NCBI RefSeq assembly: GCF_019400745.1 | Contig: NZ_WJIB01000014.1 | Location: forward strand, 1 to 64,000 | Source: Cohnella sp. CFH 77786 | Lineage (GTDB): Bacteria; Bacillota; Bacilli; Paenibacillales; Paenibacillaceae | DNA length: 64,000 nucleotides | Reading direction: 5' to 3' | Shown here: positions 34,324-42,686 of the stretch, piece by piece | Numbering within the stretch: position 1 is the stretch's first letter | How the letters are laid out: each line of letters opens with the position of its first letter | The notes under the pieces: generated by a model | Seen by the model: only the letters and a program-made list of their open reading frames with translations | Told to the model about the DNA's origin: nothing | Databases searched by the model: none | Position numbers and translations under genes: made by a program

Positions 34324-35601
34324 ATGAAAATTTCTAATCTGTTCACTAAATGGATGTCAGTAGGCTTGATTTCTATTTTATCAATGGCTTTATTTGCTGG
34401 TTGTTCTTCAAATCAGCCAACAGCAGAACCGGAAAAACAATCAGAAGAAAGCAAGGTAGAAATAGAATTTTTTCAATTAAAACCGGAAGCTGTGGATACT
34501 TACAATGAGATTATTAAGAAATTCGAATCAGAAAATCCTAATATTAAAGTTACACAAAACAACGTTCCGGATGCTAAAAATGTTTTGAAATTGAGAATGA
34601 CTTCCAATGATATGCCGGACATATTTATCGCTTATCCCAATGAAGCTGAATTTAAAAAATATGTAGAAGAAGGATATATACTGGATATCTCGGATCAGAA
34701 AGCACTTGAAAATGTAAACCCCAATGTACTTGACAGCATTAAAATAAATAATAAAAGCTATTCCCTTCCGATTTCTCTCAATACGATCGGAATCTTTTAC
34801 AACAAGGCAATATTTGATCAATTGAAATTAAGCGTTCCTAAAACATTTAGTGAATTGATTGCCGCAGCGGAAAAAATTAAAGCGGCTGGAATTGTGCCAT
34901 TCGCTTTGTCGGATAAAGACGATTGGACCGCAGGCATTCAAGCGAACGATTTAATTGGAATGGAAATGGGAAAAGAAAATGCTGATCAATTTTTTGCAGA
35001 CGTAATCGAGGGCAAGCAATCAACAGCCAATAATGAGGTGTTGGGGCAAGTCGCTGACAAAATAATCGAACTAAGAAAATATGGCCCGGCAGATGCATCA
35101 TCACTTGGATATGACCAAGCGATAAGCATGTTTAGTACTGAAAAGGCTGCTATGTTTATTAATGGAATTTGGGCAAATCCTTCGGTTATTAAAGCAAACC
35201 CAAATTTAAAATATAGCATGTTCCCGATCCCAGCCACTGAAGCAGGGAATACAAAGGTGATTTACGGAATCGATGCAGCAGTTTCAATAAGTGCAACAAC
35301 GCAACATAAAGAAGAAGCAGCGAAATTCCTTGAGTTTTTATCCAAAACAGAGACAGCGCAGCTATTTGCTGACAAAGATAAATCTCCGTCTGTTATTAAA
35401 GGCGTGAAAGTTAATTTTGAGCCTATCCAAAACTTAACACAGTATTTAGATGAAAATAAAAGTTTTGAATGGTTACATTTTAAATGGCCCGCCGGAATGG
35501 AAGGCCAATTTAACAAAGAAGTACAAACATTAGTTGTTACGAAGTCTAAAGATGACTTTTTCAAAAGATTAGATGAGGAATTTAAGAAAAGCAAAAAGTA
35601 G
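34324..35601 (+). CDS. Family 1 extracellular solute-binding lipoprotein (transport operon)
   Basis: A 425-aa SBP. The signal peptide has lipobox LFAGC (Cys27), and SBP_bac_1 features VEIEFFQLKPEAVDTYNEII and NTIGIFYNKAIFDQLKLSVP follow. Paralog of the sensor-associated SBP at 25734. It leads an operon with two CUT1 permeases. A strong hairpin (35613-35649) separates it from them, the usual way to make the binding protein in excess. A GGGGGAATGAGCG stretch precedes the ATG. Confidence 0.93.
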   Translation: MKISNLFTKWMSVGLISILSMALFAGCSSNQPTAEPEKQSEESKVEIEFFQLKPEAVDTYNEIIKKFESENPNIKVTQNNVPDAKNVLKLRMTSNDMPDIFIAYPNEAEFKKYVEEGYILDISDQKALENVNPNVLDSIKINNKSYSLPISLNTIGIFYNKAIFDQLKLSVPKTFSELIAAAEKIKAAGIVPFALSDKDDWTAGIQANDLIGMEMGKENADQFFADVIEGKQSTANNEVLGQVADKIIELRKYGPADASSLGYDQAISMFSTEKAAMFINGIWANPSVIKANPNLKYSMFPIPATEAGNTKVIYGIDAAVSISATTQHKEEAAKFLEFLSKTETAQLFADKDKSPSVIKGVKVNFEPIQNLTQYLDENKSFEWLHFKWPAGMEGQFNKEVQTLVVTKSKDDFFKRLDEEFKKSKK

Positions 35602-35612
35602 AAGGAATGTAA

Positions 35613-35649
35613 GCCATGATGGGATTCCTCAAGAGAATCCCATCATGGC
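35613..35649 (+). promoter_or_regulatory. Intercistronic hairpin between SBP and permease genes
   Basis: GCCATGATGGGATTC and GAATCCCATCATGGC form a perfect 15-bp stem with a 7-nt loop. No T-tract follows. It probably protects the SBP message from 3' decay and lowers permease expression. Confidence 0.75.
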
Positions 35650-35679
35650 ATTTACGAATGAAATGAGGCGAGGAACATC

Positions 35680-36549
35680 GTGAAAACACTTCTAAATAAA
35701 CATACCCTTTTTCTTTTCACAGTGCCTGCATTTGTTTTATATACGATTTTTTTTATTTCTCCTATGTTTAATGGCTTATATTATAGTCTTACCGATTGGG
35801 ACGGTTTTTCAAAAGATTACGATTTCGTCGGTTTATCGAACTTTATTGAAGTCATGAAAGACGAACAAATTCGAAATAGTCTAACTTTCACAACTCGATA
35901 TACCGTGTTATTGGTTTTCTTTACGGTCATCATATCGTTATTTTTAGCGCTATTACTGAATTCAAAGATACGTCTAAGAACCTTTTTCCGTTCCGTTTAT
36001 TTTTTTCCGGCAGTATTGAGTTTACTCACAGTGGGTTTAATTTTTAACCAAATATTTTATCAGGTCCTCCCATTCATGGGGAAAGGCTTAAATATTGAAT
36101 TTTTATCAGTAAATATATTAGCAAGTCCAACTTTGGCTCAATTCGGCATATTGTCTGTTAATATATGGCAAGGGGTTTCGATTCCGACAATACTATTTAT
36201 TGCTGCACTTCAAAGTGTACCTGCAGAATTAATTGAGGCAGCTAAAATCGACGGGGCAACTGCCGTACAAAGATTCAGAAATGTAGTCATCCCTTATTTG
36301 ATCCCAGTGATGAATATCATTATTATCATTACGTTAAAAAACGGACTTACTTTATTTGACTATGTAAAAGCAATGACCGACGGTGGACCAGGCAGAGCTA
36401 CAGAATCAATTGGCATTTTAATTTATAATTATGCGTTTGAAGAGCTTAAATTTAGCTATGGTATAACAGTGTCTATTGTATTGTTTTTCATTATGGGTGG
36501 TATTTCGATCATCCAATTGAAATGGTCTAGTAAATTCGAGGTGAAATAA
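35680..36549 (+). CDS. CUT1 sugar ABC transporter permease (MalF/UgpA type)
   Basis: A 289-aa permease with six predicted transmembrane helices. It starts LFLFTVPAFVLYTIFFISPM and carries the EAA loop IEAAKIDGATAVQRFRNVVIP (about residue 185). The GTG start follows GAGGCGAGG. It overlaps the next permease by one base. It works with the SBP at 34324 and an ATPase encoded elsewhere. Confidence 0.94.
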   Translation: MKTLLNKHTLFLFTVPAFVLYTIFFISPMFNGLYYSLTDWDGFSKDYDFVGLSNFIEVMKDEQIRNSLTFTTRYTVLLVFFTVIISLFLALLLNSKIRLRTFFRSVYFFPAVLSLLTVGLIFNQIFYQVLPFMGKGLNIEFLSVNILASPTLAQFGILSVNIWQGVSIPTILFIAALQSVPAELIEAAKIDGATAVQRFRNVVIPYLIPVMNIIIIITLKNGLTLFDYVKAMTDGGPGRATESIGILIYNYAFEELKFSYGITVSIVLFFIMGGISIIQLKWSSKFEVK

Positions 36550-37385
36550 TGATGAATCTAAGGAGTCAGGTCGGAAATATCGCCACGTACTTCATTTTGG
36601 CTTTTGGAGCCATTTTGATTTTCTTTCCTCTTTACTTGACCGTTATTGTTGCCATGAAGACACCGGCAGAATCAGCCCAAAGTTTTTTTGCACTTCCTTC
36701 ATCGTTTTATCTTGAAAATTTTAAAGAAGTCATCAATCGCGTAAATTTTGGAACCTATGTCATGAATTCTGTTATTATAACGGGTATTTCACTGATCCTT
36801 ATCACCTATTTCGTCCCCATGGTTTCCTATTCAATATCCAGAAATTCAGATAAGAAATACTATAAGTTTCTGTTAATTTATTTTACTTTGGGTATATTTA
36901 TTCCTTTCCAAGTGATTATGATTCCAGTTGCAAAAATGATGACGCAGTTTCATTTATTAAATATAACGGGATTGATTATCCTTTATGTAACCTTTTCCCT
37001 AATTCAGGGGGTGTTTCTATTTGTAGGTTATTTACGAACGATTCCTTATGAGCTTGAAGAAGCGGCATATATGGATGGGTCTACGGTGTGGGGGACATAC
37101 AATAAGATCATCTTTCCATTACTCAGACCCATGACGGCAACTCTTCTTATTATGAATGCGCTTTGGATCTGGAATGATTTCTTGCTTCCATTGATTATGT
37201 TAAATAAATCACCTAAGTTTTGGACGTTGCAGTTATTTCAATATAATTTCAAATCGCAATATTCATTTGATTACAACTTAGCGTTCGCATCATTTTTAAT
37301 GTCCATGGTGCCAATCATGATTGTCTATATATTTACGCAAAGGCATATTATTGCTGGTCTGACAAATGGAGCAGTAAAGAGTTAA
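36549..37385 (+). CDS. CUT1 sugar ABC transporter permease (MalG type)
   Basis: A 278-aa permease with six predicted helices and the EAA loop LEEAAYMDGSTVWGTYNKII (about residue 172). The C-terminus RHIIAGLTNGAVKS is typical of MalG-type partners. The ATG at 36549 overlaps the previous stop (TAATG), and a second ATG follows at 36552. GAGGTG lies 5-8 nt upstream. Last gene of the operon, followed by a terminator at 37492. Confidence 0.94.
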   Translation: MMNLRSQVGNIATYFILAFGAILIFFPLYLTVIVAMKTPAESAQSFFALPSSFYLENFKEVINRVNFGTYVMNSVIITGISLILITYFVPMVSYSISRNSDKKYYKFLLIYFTLGIFIPFQVIMIPVAKMMTQFHLLNITGLIILYVTFSLIQGVFLFVGYLRTIPYELEEAAYMDGSTVWGTYNKIIFPLLRPMTATLLIMNALWIWNDFLLPLIMLNKSPKFWTLQLFQYNFKSQYSFDYNLAFASFLMSMVPIMIVYIFTQRHIIAGLTNGAVKS

Positions 37386-37491
37386 GCATTAAATTTATTC
37401 AATAGAGAGCAGACGACTCTTCCTAATTAATTCAGAACATGAACTCTCCAAAAGATTATTGAATACTGTAAATGCAAAATTGTAATCATAA

Positions 37492-37527
37492 TAGTCCCGA
37501 TGATGCAATATTCATAGGGACTTTTTC
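37492..37527 (+). terminator. Terminator after permease operon
   Basis: TAGTCCC (about 37492-37498) pairs with GGGACT (37517-37522), followed by TTTTT. Confidence 0.7.
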
Positions 37528-37656
37528 ATCTAAGGGCTTTTAATGTGTCTACAGTTGGGGGAAGAATTCGGAGAATTACGAAAATTAAATGATCTATGAC
37601 AAGTTAAGTTTTCGAGATTGGCGTGGGTCACTCATCGTCACCGTCAGTTAGTTTAG

Positions 37657-37777
37657 CACTTCAAAACTTTAGATTTATCTGAAAAAACACCACTTCAGAA
37701 GTATTATTGTAAATCCGAACTTGCGAAATAACCAGCAAACCTTGTGTTTGCTGGGTTTGTGCACTTCAGAACTTAGT
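37657..37777 (+). repeat. Direct repeats CACTTCA(A/G)AA upstream of second mini-XRE gene
   Basis: CACTTCAAAACTTTAG (37657), CACTTCAGAAGTATTA (37691) and CACTTCAGAACTTAGT (37762) form a loose array. A 9-bp hairpin CCAGCAAAC/GTTTGCTGG (37732-37754) lies between the last two. No gene is seen in 37528-37920. The core TTCAGAAC also occurs, reverse-complemented, in the array before the XRE gene at 15033. Confidence 0.45.
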
Positions 37778-37866
37778 TGTTCGTTAACAGCTTGTTCAGT
37801 GAAAATAAAGTATTAGACTGCTGGGTGAGACAGCATTTACTCCGAATAACAGGCATATGAGATTGA

Positions 37867-37906
37867 ACCCCGTAATTGTAACTAATTACGGGGTATTTTT
37901 GTTTTC
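37867..37906 (+). terminator. Terminator hairpin directly upstream of second mini-XRE gene
   Basis: ACCCCGTAATT (37867-37877) and AATTACGGGGT (37884-37894) form a perfect 11-bp stem, followed by TATTTTTGTTTT. It is nearly identical in stem and tail to the hairpin at 45066 and sits in the same place relative to an XRE start. Confidence 0.88.
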
Positions 37907-37920
37907 TGGAGCTGATACAG

Positions 37921-38115
37921 TTGAATCTAGGTGAGAAAGTCAGATTTATTCGAAAATCAAATGAATTGAATCAAAAGGAATTTTCGGTCAGGATTGGAAT
38001 CTCACAAGGGACACTTAGTGATATTGAACGCGGTGTTTGCCTCCCGTCATGCGAAACGATTATTGCACTCAGAAATAAATTCAAATGCGAATTGACTTGG
38101 CTCTTGTCATTATGA
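37921..38115 (+). CDS. Mini XRE-family helix-turn-helix regulator
   Basis: A 64-aa single HTH_3 domain (LGEKVRFIRKSNELNQKEFS, then GISQGTLSDIERG and ETIIALRNKF). It is paralogous to the 66-aa protein at 15033, sharing GISQG.LS.IE and IALR.KF...L.WLL. The TTG start follows GGAG by 10 nt. A terminator-like hairpin ends 14 nt before it, as in the other copies. Function unknown. Probable repressor of its own leader or of a dispersed set of sites. Confidence 0.82.
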   Translation: MNLGEKVRFIRKSNELNQKEFSVRIGISQGTLSDIERGVCLPSCETIIALRNKFKCELTWLLSL

Positions 38116-38174
38116 AAATCATTTCTTTACTAATCGTTCTCAATAAGTTATATTGTTGTCAGGAGGGAAGTGGA

Positions 38175-38759
38175 ATGGCCAGAAGCAAAGAGTTCGAAGA
38201 GTCCGCGGTTTTAGATAAAGCGATGAGGCTCTTTTGGGAACAGGGTTACGAGAAGACATCCATGAATGATCTGGTCGAGCATATGGGAATCCATCGCAGA
38301 AGCTTGTATGACACATTTGGCGACAAACATACTCTGTTTCTGAAAGCTTTGGATCGTTATGGTGACAAAAACAGCGCCCCGCTTGTAAGAGGAATGAAAA
38401 GCTCCAAGACTGCAGCGGAAGCTCTTCAATTTCTATTTGGGCTCACGATTCGAGGAGAAGAGGACTTACCTTCCGGCTGTTTAATGGTGAATTCGGCCGT
38501 GGAATTGGCGGCGCGCGATGCCGATGTTGATACGAAGTCCACTGAAGCGTTCACAACAGCAGAGCAGCTACTCAAGGAAATTATTCTTTGGGGTCAGAGG
38601 GACGGTGAATTTACTTCTGAATATGATGCTGGGGAACTGGCGGAATATCTGCATAATGTTTGGGTTGGGTTAAGAGTAATGGCAAGAACCTCGATTGCCA
38701 AAGACAAAGAAAAACTTAACCGTATAACCGATATATCGATGAAACTTTTAGAAAAATGA
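38175..38759 (+). CDS. TetR/AcrR-family transcriptional regulator
   Basis: A 194-aa regulator. The N-terminal HTH (AVLDKAMRLFWEQGYEKTSM, then LVEHMGIHRRSLYDTFGDK) is followed by a ligand-binding C-terminal domain. ATG 38175 has AGGAGGGAAG just upstream. The longer frame from 38085 overlaps the XRE gene and is rejected. It lies upstream of two SDR genes in the same direction. Two similar near-palindromes (38784 and 38954) in the gap are likely operators, so it probably represses the SDR genes. Confidence 0.93.
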   Translation: MARSKEFEESAVLDKAMRLFWEQGYEKTSMNDLVEHMGIHRRSLYDTFGDKHTLFLKALDRYGDKNSAPLVRGMKSSKTAAEALQFLFGLTIRGEEDLPSGCLMVNSAVELAARDADVDTKSTEAFTTAEQLLKEIILWGQRDGEFTSEYDAGELAEYLHNVWVGLRVMARTSIAKDKEKLNRITDISMKLLEK

Positions 38760-38783
38760 TTGAGTTATTTTTTTAGCAATACT

Positions 38784-38797
38784 AGAATGTTTGTTCT
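38784..38797. promoter_or_regulatory. Candidate TetR-family operator 1
   Basis: AGAATGTTTGTTCT is a near-palindrome of a type usual for TetR regulators, 24 bp after the tetR-type stop. It agrees with the site at 38954 in 12 of 14 positions. Confidence 0.45.
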
Positions 38798-38953
38798 CGA
38801 ATGATTGAGTCTCTCTGCACCTGAAGCTATTTCTTCCTGCTGATATCACACGCATAAGGATGAGTGTCCGACTTCCAATCATACGCTTAACATGAGGTGA
38901 TGAATATAGGAAACTCTCAACTTGAAGCAAGATGGTAATCTTTTATAAATTTG

Positions 38954-38967
38954 AGAATGATCGTTCT
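38954..38967. promoter_or_regulatory. Candidate TetR-family operator 2
   Basis: AGAATGATCGTTCT lies 72 bp upstream of the SDR pseudogene start, in promoter position. See operator 1. The rest of 38760-39038 shows no gene. Confidence 0.5.
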
Positions 38968-39038
38968 AAAATATTCATAGCGCTCGTAGGAACAAGTCAT
39001 TCTGTTATAACCTAAAACAATTAAAGGAGCACACAACA

Positions 39039-39702
39039 ATGAAAATTTCCGAACAAGTTGCATTTGTCACCGGAGCAAACCGAGGTCTTGGTCGTCATCT
39101 CGCGCTTGAACTTCAATCCAGAGGGGCAAAGGTTTATGCTGGAGCAAGAAATCCGGATTCTGTGAACATTCCCGGTGTAATACGTGTAAAGCTTGATATT
39201 ACCAACCCTCAGGAGGTAGCTGCAGCTGCTATGGCCGCTAAGGATGTTACGCTTCTGATCAACAATGCAGGCTCATCAACAGGTGCTTCTTTGCTTGTCG
39301 GCGATCTCGACAAAATACATTTGGAGTTTAATACGCACGTGTTTGGCACAGAATAATGGGGGGGCTCCATTCTGAACATTCTTTCTGTATTATCATGGTT
39401 TAGTGCGGGAAGTGCAGGCGCTTATACGGCTGCAAAGGCGGCAGAGTGGGGACTGACGAACGATCTGCGCTTAAATTTGTATCCTCAAAAATATAAGAGT
39501 CGCCAGTTTGCATGTAGGCTTAATGGATACAGACATGACGTCAGGCCTTGAAGCTCCCAAAGCCAACCCCGCGGATATTGCAAAAATGGCTATTGACGGC
39601 CTTGAGTCCGATAGCTTTGAAATTCTGGCCGATGACGCGAGCCGCAATGTCCAAAGAGGTCTTGCTGGCGGTGTGGCTGCGATGTACCCTCAGCTCTCAT
39701 AA
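39039..39702 (+). pseudogene. Broken short-chain dehydrogenase/reductase gene
   Basis: The first part (39039-39356) encodes an intact Rossmann start (FVTGANRGLGRHLALELQSR) and LINNAG, then stops at FNTHVFGTE. Downstream frames continue the family: SILNILSVLSWFS and GAYTAAKAAEW in one frame, then HVGLMDTDMTSGLEAPKAN to the natural C-terminus in another. At least one deletion (the residues between the NTFG and SILNIL blocks) and one frameshift near 39500 are needed. The reading is that this SDR is dead. An intact SDR follows at 39768. Confidence 0.85.
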
Positions 39703-39767
39703 TACAAAAGAAAACAACAAAATCGTTATAACACTCAAATATTGGCGATAAGGAAGGATTGATTTTT

Positions 39768-40550
39768 ATGAAAATGGATTCCAACACAATTCTCATAACG
39801 GGTGGAACATCCGGGATTGGATTCGAGTTTGCCACTCAGCTTCTTCAGCGGGGGAACACCGTAATTATTACCGGGCGGGATCAGTCCAAACTGGATCAAG
39901 CCAAAAAGAAACTGCCCAAAGTTCATACATTTCAGTGTGATGTAGGCGATCCAAAGGCCATTTCCGACCTTTATGAAAAAGTAACTAGTCAATTTCCAGG
40001 ACTGAATTTTCTGATCAATAACGCTGGGATTATGAATAAAATGAACTTTCATGACAAAGAGGTTGATTTAGAGGATATCAGTCGCGAGATTGAAATCAAC
40101 CTCACCGGTTCGATCCACATGGTGAAACAATTCTTACCGCATTTAAAGGCGAAGAATTCCGCTGCGATTATAAATGTCTCATCCGCGCTTGCATTTGTTC
40201 CGTTTCCGTTATCGCCGGTTTATTGTGCGACGAAAGCCGGTATTCACTCTTTTACACAATCTCTGCGAATCCAGCTAAAGAATACGAATATCAAAGTGTT
40301 TGAATTGGCGCCTCCAGCTGTTCAGACCCCGATAATTGGAGTTTTGGATTCCCACGACATGGAAGGCGTAAAGCCAATGGATGCCGGCGAGATGGTTAGA
40401 GGCGCAATCAAGGACTTGGAACGGGATCGTTTTGAGATCCTGCCGGGACAGAGCAGTGCACTGAAGCTTATGAGTCGGGTTGCACCACAGTTTATTCTAA
40501 AGCAGCTTAGCAAACCCGTTGATAAAATACTGGCTCAAACCAAGAGGTAA
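39768..40550 (+). CDS. Short-chain dehydrogenase/reductase (DltE-like)
   Basis: A 260-aa oxidoreductase with the NAD(P)-binding motif TGGTSGIG (residues about 11-18), NNAG at about 84-87, catalytic Ser in INVSSALA and the YxxxK motif YCATK. The C-terminal region (FEILPGQSSALKLMSRVAP) resembles DltE/YqjQ-type SDRs of Firmicutes. ATG 39768 lies 10 nt after AAGGAAGG. A TTG at 39759 is less likely. The substrate cannot be read. It is co-oriented with the TetR gene and the broken SDR. Confidence 0.9.
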   Translation: MKMDSNTILITGGTSGIGFEFATQLLQRGNTVIITGRDQSKLDQAKKKLPKVHTFQCDVGDPKAISDLYEKVTSQFPGLNFLINNAGIMNKMNFHDKEVDLEDISREIEINLTGSIHMVKQFLPHLKAKNSAAIINVSSALAFVPFPLSPVYCATKAGIHSFTQSLRIQLKNTNIKVFELAPPAVQTPIIGVLDSHDMEGVKPMDAGEMVRGAIKDLERDRFEILPGQSSALKLMSRVAPQFILKQLSKPVDKILAQTKR

Positions 40551-40592
40551 CTATACGGAACAGAGGGATCATTCAAAGGAGGGTTGCTCAGC

Positions 40593-40984
40593 ATGGAATT
40601 TTACGATTCCCCTCAAGCCACGGTTTCATGGAATAGGTTGTTAAGGCCGTTGTGATCGAATGGAAGGGTTTTGCCCAAGGGGTACAATATCGAACTCCAT
40701 TAAATAAGTTGTTGGAATTAGCGGTACAGAAGCAGAGCAACAAGGTGCTGTACGATACCCGCAAGCTGTCCGCCATTTCGCTGGATGACCAGAATTGGGT
40801 CACTCAGGATTGGTTTGCAAGATCGATCGAAGCCGGGATCAAATATTCGGCGGCTGTCATACCTATTAAAGTAATAGCTAAATCCAGTTTAAATCGAATG
40901 GTATCAGGGCTGGAAGTTTCTAATCCCTCAGAGGATTTTGATAACATTGATGAAGCCATTCAATGGCTATCTGCAATAAAATAA
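40593..40984 (+). pseudogene. Frameshifted STAS/SpoIIAA-like domain protein
   Basis: ATG 40593, preceded by a strong AAAGGAGGG, encodes MEFYDSPQATVSW and then runs into a stop at 40653. In the neighbouring frame the protein continues as VVKAVVIEWKGFAQGVQYRT to IDEAIQWLSAIK, a STAS-like fold known from small Bacteroidetes and Firmicutes proteins. One base gained or lost between about 40630 and 40650 explains this. A shortened product could start at GTG 40652, so it is possibly a recent break or a sequencing error. Confidence 0.75.
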
Positions 40985-41061
40985 AATAAAAAATATGGAG
41001 GCTACTTTATTTTCATCGAACAAACTGAACTGAATGAACTCCAATTTAATAATAAATAGTT

Positions 41062-41112
41062 TGGATCAGGTTTCGCGACGGGGTTGTTGGAGCGAACCTG
41101 ATCCTTTTTTTC
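41062..41112 (+). terminator. Rho-independent terminator
   Basis: GGATCAGGTTTCGC (41063-41076) pairs with GCGAACCTGATCC (41092-41104), followed by seven or eight T residues. Ends the SDR/STAS unit. Confidence 0.88.
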
Positions 41113-41135
41113 GTTCTTTTTTATGTAAATTAAAC

Positions 41136-41164
41136 TTGACATTATGATTGATATTTATTACATT
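41136..41164 (+). promoter_or_regulatory. Sigma-A promoter of membrane protein/XRE pair
   Basis: TTGACA (41136-41141, perfect -35), a 17-bp spacer and TACATT (41159-41164), 50 bp upstream of the next start codon. Confidence 0.75.
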
Positions 41165-41214
41165 GTGTATAACAAACTTAACAAGTCAAAAATCTTTTAC
41201 AGGTGGTGTAGGGC

Positions 41215-41661
41215 ATGACCTACCAAGAAAAGAAGAGCATCGTATCGTTGATCAGCGCTGTCGCCATTTTCGGAGCTTATTGTGCGTACATGTACCAGCT
41301 GTATCCCGAAAGGGGGCTGGAGCCGGCGGAAACCTTTCGTTTTTGGGGTTCCTTCGTTCTTAATCTGACTTTGGTTTCAATCGTCGCACATATCTTGATC
41401 AGCATTATTTTTAACATCGTCTTTAGGATAACGACCGGTGAAAAGGAACCGAAATTTGAGGATGAACTGGATAAACTCATTGTCTTGAAAGCACACCGAA
41501 ATTCTTTCTTTGTGTTTATCATCGGATTTCTTCTGGCCATGGGATCGCTAGTCATCGATCAGCCAACACAGGTGATGTTCGTGATCCTCATCGTCTCCGG
41601 ATTCATCTCCGATGTGACCGGCTCCGTTACGAAAATTTATCACTACAAGAGAGGAGTCTAA
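41215..41661 (+). CDS. Small four-helix membrane protein
   Basis: A 148-aa protein with four predicted transmembrane helices (about residues 9-27, 48-72, 92-110, 116-135) and a short charged loop GEKEPKFEDELDKLIVLKAH. No enzyme motif. Its stop is followed by 1 nt and the ATG of an XRE regulator, a common arrangement in Bacillales for membrane protein/regulator pairs. The ATG follows CAGGTGG. Function unknown. A role in regulator control or antimicrobial resistance is possible but not shown. Confidence 0.82.
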   Translation: MTYQEKKSIVSLISAVAIFGAYCAYMYQLYPERGLEPAETFRFWGSFVLNLTLVSIVAHILISIIFNIVFRITTGEKEPKFEDELDKLIVLKAHRNSFFVFIIGFLLAMGSLVIDQPTQVMFVILIVSGFISDVTGSVTKIYHYKRGV

Positions 41662-41662
41662 G

Positions 41663-41887
41663 ATGGGCAAAAATCTTGTCGGCAATCACATCCGAAAATT
41701 ACGATTTAACCATGATGAAATGACACAGCAGCAATTGGCTGACAAGGTGGGCGTAACCAGACAAACCATCGTGGCGCTGGAGAAGGGGAACTATTCCCCG
41801 TCACTGGAGCTGGCCTTTCGCATTGCCCATGCCTTCAACTTACCCTTGGAAGAGGTTTTCTTTTACGGAGAGTCCCAAAAGGAGTAA
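41663..41887 (+). CDS. XRE-family regulator (YozG-like)
   Basis: A 74-aa single HTH_3 domain (LVGNHIRKLRFNHDEMTQQQ, then VGVTRQTIVALEKGNYSPSL) ending FNLPLEEVFFY, typical of short regulators paired with a membrane protein. GAGAGGAG overlaps the upstream stop, so translation is coupled with the gene at 41215. It differs from the hairpin-linked mini-XRE proteins at 15033 and 37921. Confidence 0.9.
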   Translation: MGKNLVGNHIRKLRFNHDEMTQQQLADKVGVTRQTIVALEKGNYSPSLELAFRIAHAFNLPLEEVFFYGESQKE

Positions 41888-41975
41888 GAACAAGAGCAAC
41901 ACCGCCAATGTGATCACGATCATCACGGTTCGATTTTTGCAAGGTCGGCCAAATACTTTTATCAAGGAGTGCAAA

Positions 41976-42632
41976 ATGAAAATAACAGCCTCGTATCTTA
42001 TCCGTTGGGCAGGGCTAGCAGCTTTGTTGGCGGGAGTTCTTTTCATCGTGATTCAACTGATCCATCCACTTGAAAATCTATCGTCAGTTACCACCCGCAC
42101 ATGGGCAATCGTTCATTCCATGACCATCACCATGTCCATCTTCGCCCTGCTCGGCATTGCGGGGATCTACGCCAGGCAATTGAAAGAAGCAGGTTGGCTT
42201 GGTTTGGCCGGTTTTCTCTTGTTTAGCCTCTTTTGGGTAGCCACGACGGCGTTTACATTCGTCGAAGCCTTTATTTTGCCGCTGTTGGCGTCCGACGCGC
42301 CGAAATTTGTGGAAGGCTTCTTGGGGATCTTTAGCGGTTCCGCCAACAAGGGTAATCTTGGAAATCTACCGGCGATAGCGGCACTAGGAGGAGTCCTGTA
42401 TATTGTTGGCGGACTGCTGCTTGGCATCGCTACGATCCGCGCCGGTATCCTGCCGCGCTGGGCGGCTGGCTTGCTTGCCTTCGCGGCTGTGTCGACCCTC
42501 GCGTCTTCACTGCTCCATCATCCGCTCGATCGGATATTGGCGGTGCCTATGGGGTTAGCTCTGGCTTGGCTGGGATGTGCGCTCTGGTCCGAACGGCGAG
42601 AAAAAGCTTCCCCCCCTTACCTGGCAGGGTGA
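41976..42632 (+). CDS. Multi-pass membrane protein of unknown function
   Basis: A 218-aa hydrophobic protein with six predicted transmembrane helices (for example WAGLAALLAGVLFIVIQLI and AALGGVLYIVGGLLLGIATI). No catalytic motif recognised. Start ATG 41976 follows AAGGAGTGC. The longer frame from 41823 overlaps the XRE gene. It probably shares a transcript with the DUF2306 gene 54 bp downstream. Confidence 0.8.
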   Translation: MKITASYLIRWAGLAALLAGVLFIVIQLIHPLENLSSVTTRTWAIVHSMTITMSIFALLGIAGIYARQLKEAGWLGLAGFLLFSLFWVATTAFTFVEAFILPLLASDAPKFVEGFLGIFSGSANKGNLGNLPAIAALGGVLYIVGGLLLGIATIRAGILPRWAAGLLAFAAVSTLASSLLHHPLDRILAVPMGLALAWLGCALWSERREKASPPYLAG

Positions 42633-42686
42633 GCCACCTTCTCCACCAACCAGGGAGCCGAGTAAGCTCGCCGGAAGGAGCCAAAG

